A stretch of 38,308 nucleotides of DNA from Neelides folsomi (GCA_034687125.1 JAQGBZ010000505.1:1-38308), one strand, 5' to 3'. Shown: positions 1 through 11,508, counted from the stretch's first letter. The notes: generated from the sequence alone by a model not told the origin. Program-made: numbers and translations.

Positions 1-1230
1 AAAACTTTAAAACTTATTTCTATGGACAAAGTTATTTCAAATATTTTAATAATTAACAATCATAATTCGTCGTAACAAAAATAATATAGAAATTCACTTT
101 GGCAACCTATTTTCGAAATGCTAATCCCCCTCATCCAATAAGCAGCTCATAAATTATACAAATGTACTTGGTTTGCCCAATAAATTCATGTAATTCTGAA
201 TAATGAACTTAAATAATGCTACACGATGTTATAAATTTTATAATAAATTTTATCTTTAAGACGCATTTAGTTGAGGTCAACCTCAAAAGAAGATGGGAAG
301 AATGCATTCGGCTTAATGGGAAATATAATAAATTACTTTTATAAATTGACTTTATCATAAATGAACGAATTTATTGGGAAAACTGATACTATCTATATCT
401 GTATTTAATATATTATTTTAAATCTTAACTGGGAAGAAAGAGATTAAATTTTTAAAAGGTCAATTTCATATCTCTAACTTTCACATCATGTATGCATAGA
501 ATAGTTTCAAATAACCCAATTTAAAATAATATGTATATACAGTAATACAGTATAATTGTATTTAAGAATGACAAATATCAAATACCGTAAAAAATCGATT
601 AAGAGCCGGATTCGAATGGTCAAATGGTCTACTGAATGAAATAGTAGTGGTTCATATAATAGCCGGGAACCTAATATTGTTTCAGTTCAGTAAGCATTAA
701 CGTGTGAAAATTTAATTGTCTATATTTTATTTAAGTATACAAATACTTGTATAGGATTATACCAATTTTCAATATAATTTACATTATATCTTCCCTTTAA
801 CATTATTAACAGTTTTAAATTCTTTCTGTTATGTTATTGAATTAAAAATGATGGGCAAATAAAATTATATTGAAAAAAATCAGAATATTTATTTTTATTT
901 GAACTTTTCATATTTTATTATATTTAATTAAAAGTAAGCCAAAACAATTGCATTGGAGTCTCCAATTTGGAGATAAAGGTAAAGTGAACATTTGGCTAAA
1001 TTGAGACTTTATGGTAGACATTTGAATACATTTAGAACCAAGAAAGGAAATTCATAAACTCAAACTATTTTATAAATAAAGAAAATAATAACATTAAGAA
1101 AAATTAACTTTTTAATTAAACTATCGGTATCACAAGTTGAGATAATTTACTTAACATTTTTATAATTATATATTAAACTGTTTATACTAGCCAAAGTACT
1201 TTTTCCTGTCTTGTATCAAAAATCTTCACA
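1..1230. other. AT-rich intergenic sequence
   Basis: No coding exon, RNA gene or transposon end could be recognised here. The stretch is AT-rich with many short A/T runs. A small perfect palindrome (TTGGAG-T-CTCCAA) lies near 953-966. The last hundred bases presumably hold the promoter and 5' UTR of the F-box gene that begins at 1231, but no clear TATA box could be singled out from the AT background. Confidence 0.6.
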
Positions 1231-3048
1231 ATGGGTAGTATTTCTCATCTACCAAAGGAAATATTGGAAATGATTTTCAAACAGAGCGAAACTCTCTTTT
1301 TGGAAACTATTTGTAGTCTAGTGTGTCAAACTTGGAAGGAAATTTCCCAATCTGTCATTAAGAGAAGATTAAAAGAAATTAAGTATTTAATCCAGAATGG
1401 ATTTTACGCAGAGCTTAAGGCACATTTAGGAAATGACTCAACAGAGTTAGAAATTCTAAAGGAATTCGAACGAAGTTGGCTTCATCCAAACTTCACAATT
1501 AAATCGACACCAATTCAGTAATTTAATTCAATTTATTAAATTTCAATCAACTACGCATACTTATTTAATGTATTTATCATTAGTAAATTATCAAAGTATT
1601 ACACTGCAATTGAGTAATTTTTAAATTTCTCTAAATATTTATACTTTTCAGAATGTTCAAATTGCACGAATGGGCCTTGAAGAGATTCAACCAGGAAGAA
1701 GAAGAAATTGAAGGCGAATCGTTTAATTTCCTCGAATCGGTTCATTTTCTCCATTCCTTTCAAATTGTGATTTTAGTTGATGTCGATTGTCTTCGTTTCC
1801 TCAACTTTCCCTCGTTGGACAACGACACCATTGAATTTTATGAACCCTCTGAACCAATTCCACTCGATCGTTGTCCATTTTCTGGTGTTCGGTAAATGGA
1901 TAAAAAACTTTATGTATTCGTTTATGCAATTAATCTTATTTTATATTGTTAAATACATTTTAATTTTATAGTATTTATGGGGAACAATTTGCTGTAATGA
2001 AATCTCCTCGAGTTGTCAATTTGTACGAGATCAATTCCGTGGACCATACAGAAAAGAAATTGGAACTGCAGAGACTCCGTGTCATTTTCCTTCCTCTGTG
2101 GACCCTTCAACTTTCGCTTGTTCAAAAGAAGGCAAAATTTATAATTTAACTTTTATTTACATTATTTAAATATTATCAATACTTTATATTTTGATATGGA
2201 TTGTTTATGAGAATTAATTATGTTAACTTATTTTATTTTAGATATTTATTCTGTACACAACTGGGCATGTTGGCAAATGGAACGGAAATTCCGAGATTCT
2301 TGAAATATCCTATAATAAATGTATGGACGGAAGAATTTCTTCTGCGAGATTGTTCAGACTCCATTCTCTACTTTTTATTGAAACGAAATCAGAGGATGGT
2401 AAAAATTGTTTATTTTGATCCTTCTTAACATCATAGAATATTTTCTTTCCATTAAAATTTCATTTAAATTGTTCAAATATTTCTTTTAAATAAATCTAAA
2501 TTGTGCAAATTTAATTTACAGGAATTGTGAAATGGAATTTGATCGATACAGACCAATCCGATTTAGTTCTCCAACCTTTGGATCTTCTTGAAATAATTTC
2601 TCATGCCATTGATATTACTTGTAAAAAGATCCATTCAATCGCAATTTATGGTGGATCTCTAATTATTCATGGAAAAGGTACGAAACCAAAATTCTCAACT
2701 TTTGGAAATTCTTAATTCCCAATTTACTAATTTGTACACTAATATGAAATGTTACATATTGTAGTTTACAAGTATTATAAAAACAATAATTTATGTTTTG
2801 TTGCAGTTGAGAAGATGAACCAATTGATTGTATGCCGTTTAAAGCAAATTCCTTCAGCTTACCATTTCACTCAACCCAATCTCAAATCGCTGATCATCGA
2901 ATCTAAAAAAGAAAAGTTAAACGGGATCATTTCTTCTCCGGTCATTTTGCCTTCTTCACCTGCGCCTTCATTTGGACTCATCGTTAACAAGAAGTTTTCT
3001 AGAAGGAAGTTGGAAACCCAATTGTACGTTGCTGCATACAATGTTTAA
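1231..3048 (+). CDS. F-box protein, six exons
   Basis: The predicted product is a 409-residue F-box protein, which would bind Skp1 and act as a substrate adaptor of an SCF ubiquitin ligase. Exons that join in phase are 1231-1517, 1652-1891, 1972-2119, 2242-2398, 2522-2677 and 2807-3048. The N-terminus (about residues 5-45) is a recognisable F-box, with LPKEILEMIF near the start and VCQTWKEIS at its end. After the F-box I recognise no domain: there is an acidic stretch near residue 105, and the later exons read as alternating beta-like segments such as SLLFIETK and IHSIAIYGGSLIIHG. The third donor (GTTCAA at 2120) is weak. I chose it because it is the only donor that keeps exon 4 in the frame joining cleanly to exon 5; the other open frame of exon 4 runs into a stop. 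The F-box call is good; exon 3 is the least certain part. Confidence 0.72.
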
Positions 3049-4295
3049 TGATCTCATTTATTAATAATTGTTCTTATTAAGTTTTCCATACGCATACTTT
3101 AAATGATTTTCTATGTAATTTATTGTCAATGTTGTTTGTTATATTTATTGAAATGAATCATTGTCAATGAGGCTAATGAGGTTTACAATGAGCTTCTAAA
3201 CGAAATGAGTCACATGTAAATAAATGATTGAATTTTATTTTGGAATTTCATACGTTTTCTAATATTCCAAAGAAATTGTTTCATTTTCCATACTGATGTT
3301 CATATTAACAAAGATAAACTCGGTAGTCCTTGCATTTTTGTATGGCCCCATAGTTGACCCTGATTTTATAATCTCCGAGTAATGAAAAAGAAGATTATTA
3401 TGTTAGTAAGGATTTATCTTATATATGGGTATTTAAGCACAATCAATTCGAATGTAACTTTATAGAAATTTTATAAATCTTATCAATTATTAAGAACCTT
3501 GAATAAATGAAATATTAATTTGTACATATATATATATTATAGGCATTGGTATTAAATAAATAAATGTTTGAATTCAATTACATTCAGGTATTAAGATTTT
3601 ACCTGACATTCGCACAATACAATTCAGTTTTAAAGGTGTCAAAGATAAAGTGAGATAAATCATTAGGTAATGTCTATTTTGTATGTAATTTTTGAATTTA
3701 TTGTTAGTCGGACTTTTGACGCCAATCTTAAATAGAAGCAATTATGTCGCATGTTAAATTTTAATGATTCATATTCACGATCAAGAAAATCAATATTTGT
3801 TAATTTAACAGTGATCAATTAAAATTGTGCTTACGATTTTATTAACAAATGTTATAAACGAACTCACGAGGAAGAGGATTCCTAAAAAGTAATAAAATTA
3901 ATTATTAAATTTAAATTTACTCTAATCGAAAAAACAATCACTAACAGTAAATTATTACTGACTAAATACAATAATATAATATATTGCATAGTGGTTAGTG
4001 TTACCATTAACAACGCGGAAAGCCTACAATGAAATAATTAAATTAAATCATAAATTTTGAATACATTAAGTCGAACACCAATACAATACCATTAACCATT
4101 AGTAAAATGCTGACATACATACTACAATATAGAATAATTAATAATATAATTTAGTATTGTGTAAATCTATAAGCAATTGAGACGCCAAATTACAAAATTA
4201 TTGTACTATTTTAATTTAAGTGTTTCCGTTTCTCTTAGTTAATGATCCAAATAAGTGTTGATTTTTTCAAAAAATAGTATTTTCATTTGGAGAAA
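3049..4295. other. AT-rich intergenic sequence
   Basis: No coding exon was found between the F-box gene and the first ninjurin. AATAAA-like signals follow the F-box stop (around 3220). The sequence just before 4296 (a T-rich run ending in GGAG, followed by AAAATG) could be an intron acceptor for a 5' UTR exon, but no donor was identified with confidence. Confidence 0.5.
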
Positions 4296-4640
4296 ATGGG
4301 CGAATCTAAAAATTCCATGGATCAAAATACATATTTTAATTTGAAAACTGCGGGAACTGGAATGCTCAACATTGGAATTTTGTCTGACAACATTTCCAAA
4401 TTTAAGTATATTTTGGCATCCGGAACGAAGAGTCCAATCTATTACATTTTATGTGTCCTGCTCAGTTTTTCAATTCTTCTTCATCTGGTCATGTTCTTCT
4501 TCCACATATTGCTAGCCAAGAGAGATGAAACGATCATTGAAGACAAAAAGCAAACACAACGATTCAACAATCTCACAACATATCTTGCTGTTCTCGTTTC
4601 TGCAATTAATGTCATTATTGGTTGTCTCGGATATGAATAA
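4296..4640 (+). CDS. Ninjurin family membrane protein, copy 1
   Basis: This 114-residue single-exon reading frame has the ninjurin pattern. A soluble N-terminus leads into an amphipathic segment (GTGMLNIGILSDNISKFKYIL, about residues 22-42), followed by two hydrophobic segments at about 50-73 and 92-112. In ninjurins the amphipathic helices plus two transmembrane helices let the protein assemble in the plasma membrane; family members act in cell adhesion, stress response and, for NINJ1, plasma-membrane rupture in lytic death. The open frame extends nine bases upstream only through non-ATG codons, so ATG 4296 is taken as the start. A second ninjurin follows about 1.4 kb downstream on the same strand. 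Family assignment is by sequence pattern; function is inferred from the family. Confidence 0.82.
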   Translation: MGESKNSMDQNTYFNLKTAGTGMLNIGILSDNISKFKYILASGTKSPIYYILCVLLSFSILLHLVMFFFHILLAKRDETIIEDKKQTQRFNNLTTYLAVLVSAINVIIGCLGYE

Positions 4641-5450
4641 CTCAAAATATTATATCTCTAATACATTGTATACTCTATATAATATATACCAAAATTACAA
4701 TGTGTTTTATACCTGCCTAAGTATTTAGAGTATTCAATGTAAAACCGTGATTTATAACATTTTTGTTAAATTTTTAAACATTTTTTCCTTAAACGTCAAA
4801 TCATTCCAAATCTAACAAGGAAAATTAGCCGAAAAAACCAATCCTATAAATTTCTCTTTCTATTTCTACTTTTATACAAATATCTTTATATGAATATGTG
4901 TAATGTAATGTATTTTATTAAAGACTTATCTACATCACTTACATTTAGAATTTTATTAGTAAGTACAAATATATTGAGATAAAGTAATTGTACATAGTTT
5001 ACATTCGAACAATTTCAACCTCCGCATTATTACGTTAAATATTTATTATATAAATATTCATTTTACTTACTATTAATATAAAAACATGGCACAAATTGTG
5101 AAAATCGTTTAGACGGCGAGGTTGAAAAAGTTACAATTTTATCAAATGAAAATCAACAAAAAGTAAACACAATCTTTTTAGAGACAAAATACCTATTTAT
5201 ACAATAAATACAAAGAATCAAAAAATATAACAGTGCATTAAATGTATAACCAATTAACATATATAAAGAGTGATAAAGAATGAGGATGATAAATCCAAAA
5301 CCTATATAATGATATTAATCAATTTATTATTGATATAATTGCAAATAAATTTAATTCATAATAATAATAATTTTATGTTTTTATCATATTTAGACATTTT
5401 CATAATATATGCATTCATACCTATTATATCTGTACATATACCAATTTAAA
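4641..5450. other. AT-rich intergenic sequence
   Basis: Nothing coding was seen between ninjurin copy 1 and the inverted-repeat element that starts at 5453. The sequence consists of short A/T tracts, with polyadenylation-like AATAAA/ATTAAA words at several places. Confidence 0.5.
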
Positions 5451-5452
5451 TA

Positions 5453-5960
5453 CCGCTTTGGCTCGAAATATGGCCCGGGCCACAATTAAAAAAAATAAGT
5501 TGGACCCCCGGCCACATATTGAACCCGGCCACATTTTGAGTCCCGGCCACAAATTAATAATGATAGAATTTATATTACAATATATTTTTAATTGAAAGTA
5601 GTTTGCTAATTAAAATTAATTTTCGTCGCTGTTTGAATCATCGGGCTCTTCATTTTCGCTCTCGGAAATGCAAATCTCATTTGATTCTCTCTCTTCAACG
5701 TCCTCATCTTCATCCAGAGTACTTTTAACTTAAATGATACATCGTGTTGCCTTCGTGGCATTTTTATTGTTATAAGATTAATTTAACGATTAGTCAAGCG
5801 CTGTTATAAGTTTTAAAATTTCCACCAAAGTACAATACAGGCTTTACTACCAGGCCATCTTTTGAGACCCGGCTTCTTTTAAAAATCTCAGGTTCAACCC
5901 CCGGCCATATTTCGAGCCCGGCCACATTTTGAGCCCAGGCCAAATTTTGAGCCAAAGCGG
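5453..5960. mobile_element. Non-autonomous DNA transposon with terminal inverted repeats
   Basis: The two ends are inverted copies of each other over about 28 bases, starting CCGCTTTGGCTC on both sides with about three mismatches. They are flanked by TA on the left (5451-5452) and on the right (5961-5962). A GC-rich unit built around CCCGGCCACATTTTGAG also repeats in direct orientation inside each end (5505-5549 and 5898-5942). On the minus strand, 5616-5727 is a stop-bounded frame of about 37 codons rich in Glu, Asp and Ser, ending in DDSNSDEN and a stop. It looks like the relic of an acidic protein tail. The TA flanks fit a Tc1/mariner/pogo-type mover, but no transposase is present and the superfamily is not certain. 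Confidence 0.75.
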
Positions 5961-6035
5961 TATTATGTATATTTAGTACACCTACTATGGTTAAGCTGAC
6001 TAAATTCTCATTTAATGCTCTTTTTTGAACAGAAA

Positions 6036-6416
6036 ATGAATCTGAATAAATATTCCACAATGAAGACTTTAGGTGGAGGGATGCTCGACGTTGGACTTTT
6101 AGCTGCCAATTCATCAACTCTTAAAAAAATTTTAACTTTGGGCCACAAGGCGGAATTCTTCCATTTGAACGTTTCCCTTCTTTGCCTCTCAATTTGTCTT
6201 CAGCTGGTCTTGGCCATGTGTTTGGTCTTTCTTGGGAATAAGAGGGAATGTAAAGAAAAGGATAATTGGGAGAAGATGTGTAAAGTGAATCAAATTTCAA
6301 CAATTCTTGCAGCCTTCATTTCAACATTGAATATCTTGATCACAGCTCTCGGATATCAACCTCATGAACAATATACTGACCGTGGGATTTCTGGGAATAA
6401 TAAAACAGATTTTTAA
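6036..6416 (+). CDS. Ninjurin family membrane protein, copy 2
   Basis: This 126-residue frame (counted from ATG 6036) is closer to the ninjurin consensus than copy 1. It carries GGGMLDVGLLAANSSTLKKIL at about residues 13-33, then two hydrophobic segments (about 46-68 and 84-107) ending in NILITALGYQ. The two copies share gene order, orientation, single coding exon and the context AG-AAAATG at the start, so they are probably a tandem duplication. An in-frame ATG also lies at 6015, but the sequence TTTTTTGAACAG before 6036 looks like a splice acceptor, so I prefer the downstream start. The C-terminus has about 15 extra polar residues not seen in copy 1. The inverted-repeat element ending at 5960 sits immediately upstream and may have displaced or supplied promoter or 5' UTR sequence. 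Confidence 0.83.
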   Translation: MNLNKYSTMKTLGGGMLDVGLLAANSSTLKKILTLGHKAEFFHLNVSLLCLSICLQLVLAMCLVFLGNKRECKEKDNWEKMCKVNQISTILAAFISTLNILITALGYQPHEQYTDRGISGNNKTDF

Positions 6417-7029
6417 ATTAAAATTCAACACCCATTTATTATACCTATTAACTTTAATTTCATTATAAATATTTCCTTGATTATTTGATAAATCACATCT
6501 GATTAAATCATCCAGGTAGACATTTCTTACTCCAATTGTAACAAACTTTCTTAATTAACAATACATTGTAGTTATTTAAATGTATACATTTGTAATGATT
6601 TGTAGGTAGTTATACTGATACATAATATACATAAAATTTGTAAAAAGTAACTAACATTAATATTAAGTATGTAATATAATTTAATAAATATGTAATATTA
6701 TAAACAAGTTAAAACGTTTAAAGGGTGCCTTGAGAAATTCTAATTCCAATTGATAAATTTTGCTCATCCGATCCCCCAGATATTCAAAAGTCATGCTTTT
6801 AAAACGAAATTCGGCAAATTAAATTCGATTTCTTTTCTCACTTCTTTTTCTTTCTCATTCATTTTTATAATTTTTTGAGTCTCAAATTTTGAGAAGTTCG
6901 ACTTAACCGAACCGACCGATTAAAGAAGTTTGGCTGCTACTGGTAATAGTAATAGCACAATTATCTCGATTTAATCTGTTTTTTGTTCTTAATATCTTAA
7001 TTGAATTCATTGCCAATCCAACAGTCAGA
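6417..7029. other. Intergenic sequence and probable 5' region of the F-box/LRR gene
   Basis: No coding exon or transposon end was recognised. The part from about 6720 on is less AT-rich and has pyrimidine-rich runs (TTTCTTTTCTCACTTC near 6831). This fits a promoter or 5' UTR of the gene that starts at 7030. Confidence 0.45.
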
Positions 7030-9813
7030 ATGTCTTCCCCGAGTGAAGTACAAGCCTTACAAGAGACTCGTGAATTAAACGGAGCTTCAGATGTTTTCGG
7101 AAGACCGGATAAAAATTCCAATGATGAGGTAACTTTTAAGTTCACAAATTATAGTTAAAATTGAGCAACAATGATTATCATCACTTAAATGAATGATATT
7201 TATTTATTTCAATATGAAAAATAATTTTATTATTAAAAATAGTTCAACAAATATAATTTACAGAATCTTCAATCTAAGGACGCCCGACCTGACCGACCTG
7301 ATGCTCAAAACAATAACTGTGATCCATCAGAGCTTCAATCCACTTTTGAAAATATTCATGTAATGTCTGATATAAATTCTCAGATATTTAAATCTTAATA
7401 AAATTAAAGCTATATTTATTAATTTGACTTGATACACTTAATATTTTCATTGCAGGATGCTCAATCGCTCTCAACCCGACTTACATCTAATAATGAATCT
7501 GAAGCTGAATGCGAATATTCTTTTCTTGAAACCATTTTCGACAATGTTTTGGTGATTGACGAATTAATATCAATTAAAAATTTACTAGCGCAAAGATAAT
7601 AATTTTATGAAACGAATAGTTTTAAAGAAGATATATTACTAGCATGATAAACTTCAATGATTAATATGACATTTCAATTTATTTTTAAAGTGATCGCTTG
7701 CATACTTTTCACAAAATAGTTTTATACTAATTTTAAGTGATTACAGATAAAAGAAAATATTTGCCAATACCTGAGCGTCGCCTCAATGAAAAATCTTCGT
7801 CATTCTTCCCCGCACATTTATTCGTCAGTCACTTCATCTCGTCACTTTCTCAACCGAACTCGTCTCTGCCTCACACCCAGAAGAATCAAATTTAATGCCA
7901 ATTTAGTGATAAATTTATCGAAAACTCCCTGGAAAAATCTTCAAATTGATTACACACAAAGTGCCAAAATTAACTTCTCAACTCTTTTCCAATCACACAA
8001 AGAAATTTTCAAAAAAGTTTTTGATTTGAAACTTTGCCTCAATAAACCCGAATTTAAATTCAATTTTGTCAACGTGATTGGACTTTTAGATGTCCTCGCA
8101 ACCTTTAAATCACTCAAAACTCTTGTGATCAATGCTGCCTACTGCAAAATGCCTTTAAGCTCAAAGTCTCCTGAAGCCGCCAATGAATTGAGACAAATAT
8201 TTGAAAATCTCCAGCAATTCAAAATTGATAACGTTCCAAGTTGGGAATTTTGTGATGAAGTTGATCTTTACACGGAGGATGATATCTTGGAAGAGTCTTT
8301 ATCTCACTCGTCAATTTATCCATCAATGAAGAATTTGCGAAGTTTGGAAATTCCCATTCAAGCCCTTTGTAGTGCGAATGCAATGGAAAATAATTCTCCT
8401 TTGAACGTCTTTGATTGGGGATTATACAAATTGGGTTCACAATCAATGAAAACAATTGTCAAATTGGATTTAAATTTTGACGGGTTCGAAGAACAGGATA
8501 TAGTTCAATTTAAATTCCCCGCATTAAAAGAATTGACACTTCGTGAAACTGGATTCGACGATCATGTAACCTTCGCTTACAAATTTCTCGTTCTCCAACC
8601 TCTCGAAAATTTGAAATCGCTTTCCCTCATTATCTTCGAGGACTCTTCTACTGAAATGAAGAAAAAATACATCGATTTGATGACTAATAGATGCACCAAA
8701 GTCGAAAGTCTTTATTTGAAAACTGGGAAAATTCAAGATGTGAACCGATGGGAATTTCTTAGTTTGTTTACAGCTCTCAAACGCTTGACCATTTTCGTAC
8801 CTAAACATCGTCAGTGCCAATTGAGGAAAAATGATGGAAACGAATTCATACTTAACCAATTGGGCAATTTGGATGAATTGAATCTTCGTGGAATGAAACT
8901 TAAATCATTTTGTTCTTTCCTCTCCAATGGGAACAAATTGACCAATTTGGTTCGTTTGAGTCTGCTCGATTGCCCACAAAGTTTGGACGACGATAAACTT
9001 CATTTTATAACAGAGAATTTGATTAAGCTGGAAATCTTGGAATTTTCTGATTGTGATGAAGTGACTGACTTGGGGATTACTGGAGTGCGGAAAGGATTTG
9101 AAAAAGTTTCGAATCCTCCTTTGCCTTTAAGCAATTTGAAAGGACTCAAAGAATTGCGAATGATTTCTTGTGAGAACATCACCGATTATTCATGCCAATT
9201 TGGAATTGAGTTTTTAGACCTGAGGATTTTAGATTTGTCATGTCGGTTCTTGTTAAATTCTCAAGTAAGTCAATTATGGTCAATTTACATTACTTTGTAA
9301 ATAATTGTCTAATTGTTATGTATTGTTATATATATATAAGATTATAATTCAAAGTTCGACGATTTAATTAATTATTCATTTTTAGATTACAAAACCAGGC
9401 GTTCAAGCTTTACTTGAGAAAAATCCATCCCTTTCTCAGCTCCTTCTATGCGGTAACTTAAAAAGTGAAGTTAAATTCGATCAACGGATTTTGGATTTAA
9501 AAATGGACCGGAACGTGCAATTATTGTTCCCCGTGAGTTTAATAAACTATGGCATTTATTTGTGCTTAAATAGTTAAATGTGCAATTTAAATAGAATCGG
9601 CATAGATTTTATGATCGGTTACATATAAGTATAATTTTTGTGTAGGAAGTTGAAAATATTCGTGATGAAGACGATCTTGATTCTGATTCTGAGTCGAGTA
9701 ACGAGGATGATTTTGAAGATCTCACAGATGGAGAGGATGATTATGAAGATGACTTCTTTATTGGAGATGAAGGAGTAGGAGAAATCCTCACTGACCCAAG
9801 CGATGAAGATTAA
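7030..9813 (+). CDS. F-box/leucine-rich-repeat protein, six exons
   Basis: The product is a predicted 707-residue FBXL-type SCF adaptor. Exons are 7030-7128, 7264-7359, 7456-7551, 7747-9264, 9386-9532 and 9646-9813. Every join is phase 0 and donors include a perfect GTAAGT at 9265. An F-box begins at the end of exon 3 (FLETIFDNVL) and runs into exon 4 (IKENICQYLSVASMKNLR), about residues 88-130. Exon 4 then encodes irregular leucine-rich repeats, clearest in the second half (LGNLDELNLRG, LVRLSLLDCP, LEILEFSDCDEVTD, LKELRMISCENITD, LRILDLSC), of the cysteine-containing AMN1/FBXL kind that form the substrate-binding surface. The last exon is a strongly acidic tail of 55 residues. Exons 2 and 3 are both 96 bases and their ends are similar (see findings). 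Confidence in the domain call is high; the first ATG is the most upstream plausible one. Confidence 0.82.
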
Positions 9814-10208
9814 AACTTCATTTATATAAGCAACTTCCTCATTATTTATAAATTTGCTTTGTGTTCTTTCTTAAAAAGTTTCTTTGGATTTTATTAAATA
9901 ATACCATAATACCATTGAGTATTAAAGCTTAATTGAGGTTTTGTGTGTTCCTACCTAAATATTATGGATTATTATTTGCTAAATGTAAGTGTAAGAATTT
10001 ATACCACCATTTTATAAAATCCGTAGAAAGAATTTAATACAATAATTAATTTAATAAATGCTCTAGATATTAACGTATCATATTTTTAGTTTTAGTTAAT
10101 TAATATTAATATTTATCTATAAATATTAATTGAATTAGAAACGAATAAATATTAATTAAATGTAACTGTATGCAATAAAATAATCATTTATTTTCTGTTG
10201 CACAATAA
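9814..10208. other. Short AT-rich convergent intergenic spacer
   Basis: This spacer lies between the F-box/LRR gene (+) and the lone lectin exon (-). It carries a possible polyadenylation signal for the minus-strand unit (AATAAA when read on the minus strand, near 10188). Nothing else was recognised. Confidence 0.45.
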
Positions 10209-10483
10209 CTAATTACCTGTATATGCAACACACACGAATCTTCTAGCAATTGCACAATTTACTGCTTTCCATGGAAATCCATTAAGATTTTGATCAGTGT
10301 TAACAACGGCAATGCATTGTCTTTGCTCTTGTAAAGCTGGTTCATCAACATCCCAATTATTGAAAATTAATGGTCTTTGAGCATCAGGCCATTCCCAGAA
10401 ATAAACGTCCTCTTGATCAACGTATTCTGATCCAGAAGTGTAAATCAGCGTCAGAACATACCAATTTGTGTCACGGTATGTAT
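10209..10483 (-). pseudogene. Lone C-type lectin terminal exon (partial copy or alternative last exon)
   Basis: On the minus strand this open segment encodes the second half of the same lectin domain as the neighbouring genes: LIYTSGSEY, YFWEWPDAQRP, NNWDVDEP, RQCIAVV, GFPWKAVNC, RRFVCV, then an unusual AYTGN tail before the stop. No exons 1-3 lie between it and the end of lectin B, so it is not a complete gene. An AG at 10484-10485 would start the exon in the same phase as the fourth exons of the complete genes, and AATAAA follows its stop. It could therefore be an alternative 3' exon of lectin B or a recently duplicated, still-intact fragment. The 10 or so residues before LIYTSG differ completely from the other copies. 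Confidence 0.6.
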
Positions 10484-10761
10484 CTTACATTTAGCTTTTA
10501 AGATAAAAAGTGGGCATATTGAAAATGTTAAAATATACAATCATACAAAACATTTATAAAAATCAAATTTGATAAAATAAATTAAAAAAATTAATGTAGA
10601 AAAAATATTTTCTGATAAATAATGTTTTTAAAACAATGTTTAGCCCTGGTGAACCATGAAGTGAGAAATGTTAGCAAATATGTTTTATTATGTAATATAA
10701 TTGAATGCATTTTTAAAATAAATGATTTTATTCATTTTCTGTTTCGGGGTAAAAATATAAA

Positions 10762-11508
10762 TTATGTTCCAACACACAAGAATCGTTTAGCCTGTGCACA
10801 ATTAATTGCTTTCCATGGAAATCCATTAGCTGTTTGGTTAGTGTTAGCAACGACAATGCATTGTCTTTGTGGTAGGTAAATGGGTTCGTCATTCAGATTA
10901 TCCCAATTATTGAAAATAACTGGTCTTTGACTATCAGGATATTCCCAGAAATAAACGTCCTCTTCAGTAATGTATTCTGATCCAGAAGTGTAAATCTGCT
11001 CATTTGGACTCACTATTTGAAATAAAGTTAATTAAAGTGCATTTAGATATTATTCTAATTAATTACTTTTACATTATTTTGTATATTCTAAAATAAGTTA
11101 AAAAGTTACTATCTGTCAGTTCAAGTTGCATCGACATTTCTCTGTTAAGTGAAGCAGTTGAGGGATACACCAAATTAAATCCTTCTGTCAAACATTCACC
11201 TCGAGCATATTGCCAAGGAACCTATAAAAATAAAAAATAATTTGTAAAGTTATTTTTAAAGTATATAAAATATAATTTGTTTTTAATAAATATTGTTATT
11301 ACCGAATAGTCACTGATGTAATAATAAAGATTTGGTCCAATAGAACTTAACCCCAACCGTTTGAACGAATCTTTTTTCCCTATTATAAAACATATAAATT
11401 AATATATTAATTTTTCATTTTAAAATTATTAAAAAGAATACCTTCGTTTGGAAAAGCCCCAGCTAATGCAAGTGCAACTAAAAGGACGATTGCAAAAGAG
11501 GATTGCAT
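10762..11508 (-). CDS. Secreted C-type lectin-like protein B, four exons
   Basis: The predicted 168-residue secreted protein contains one C-type lectin-like domain. Exons, in minus-strand order, are 11508-11442, 11379-11303, 11221-11110 and 11012-10762, joining in phases 1, 0 and 1. Exon 1 is a signal peptide (MQSSFAIVLLVALALAGA). The domain shows YYYISDYSVPWQYARGEC, GFNLVYPSTASLN, IYTSGSEY, RPVIFNNW, NDEP, QCIVV, WKAINC and FLCV, the usual lectin disulfide and WIGL-like framework. DEP stands where calcium-dependent lectins have EPN or QPD, and the WND triplet is not intact, so sugar binding is unproven. A TATA-like box lies at 11591-11598 in a block shared with lectin D. Such proteins act in immune recognition or haemolymph; the exact ligand is unknown. 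Confidence 0.85.

Noticed and set aside
2201..2428. Alternative reading frame of F-box gene exon 4 (75-codon frame)
   Set aside because: Joining it to exon 5 gives an immediate stop, whereas the other open frame of the same exon connects in phase on both sides.
5794..6117. Minus-strand frame of 107 codons
   Set aside because: It spans the right end of the inverted-repeat element and the antisense of ninjurin 2; the composition follows the repeated GC units rather than a protein.
10622..10879. Plus-strand open frame of 85 codons
   Set aside because: It lies antisense to lectin B exon 4, which has clear lectin motifs, phase-consistent splicing and paralogs; the plus-strand frame has no recognisable features.
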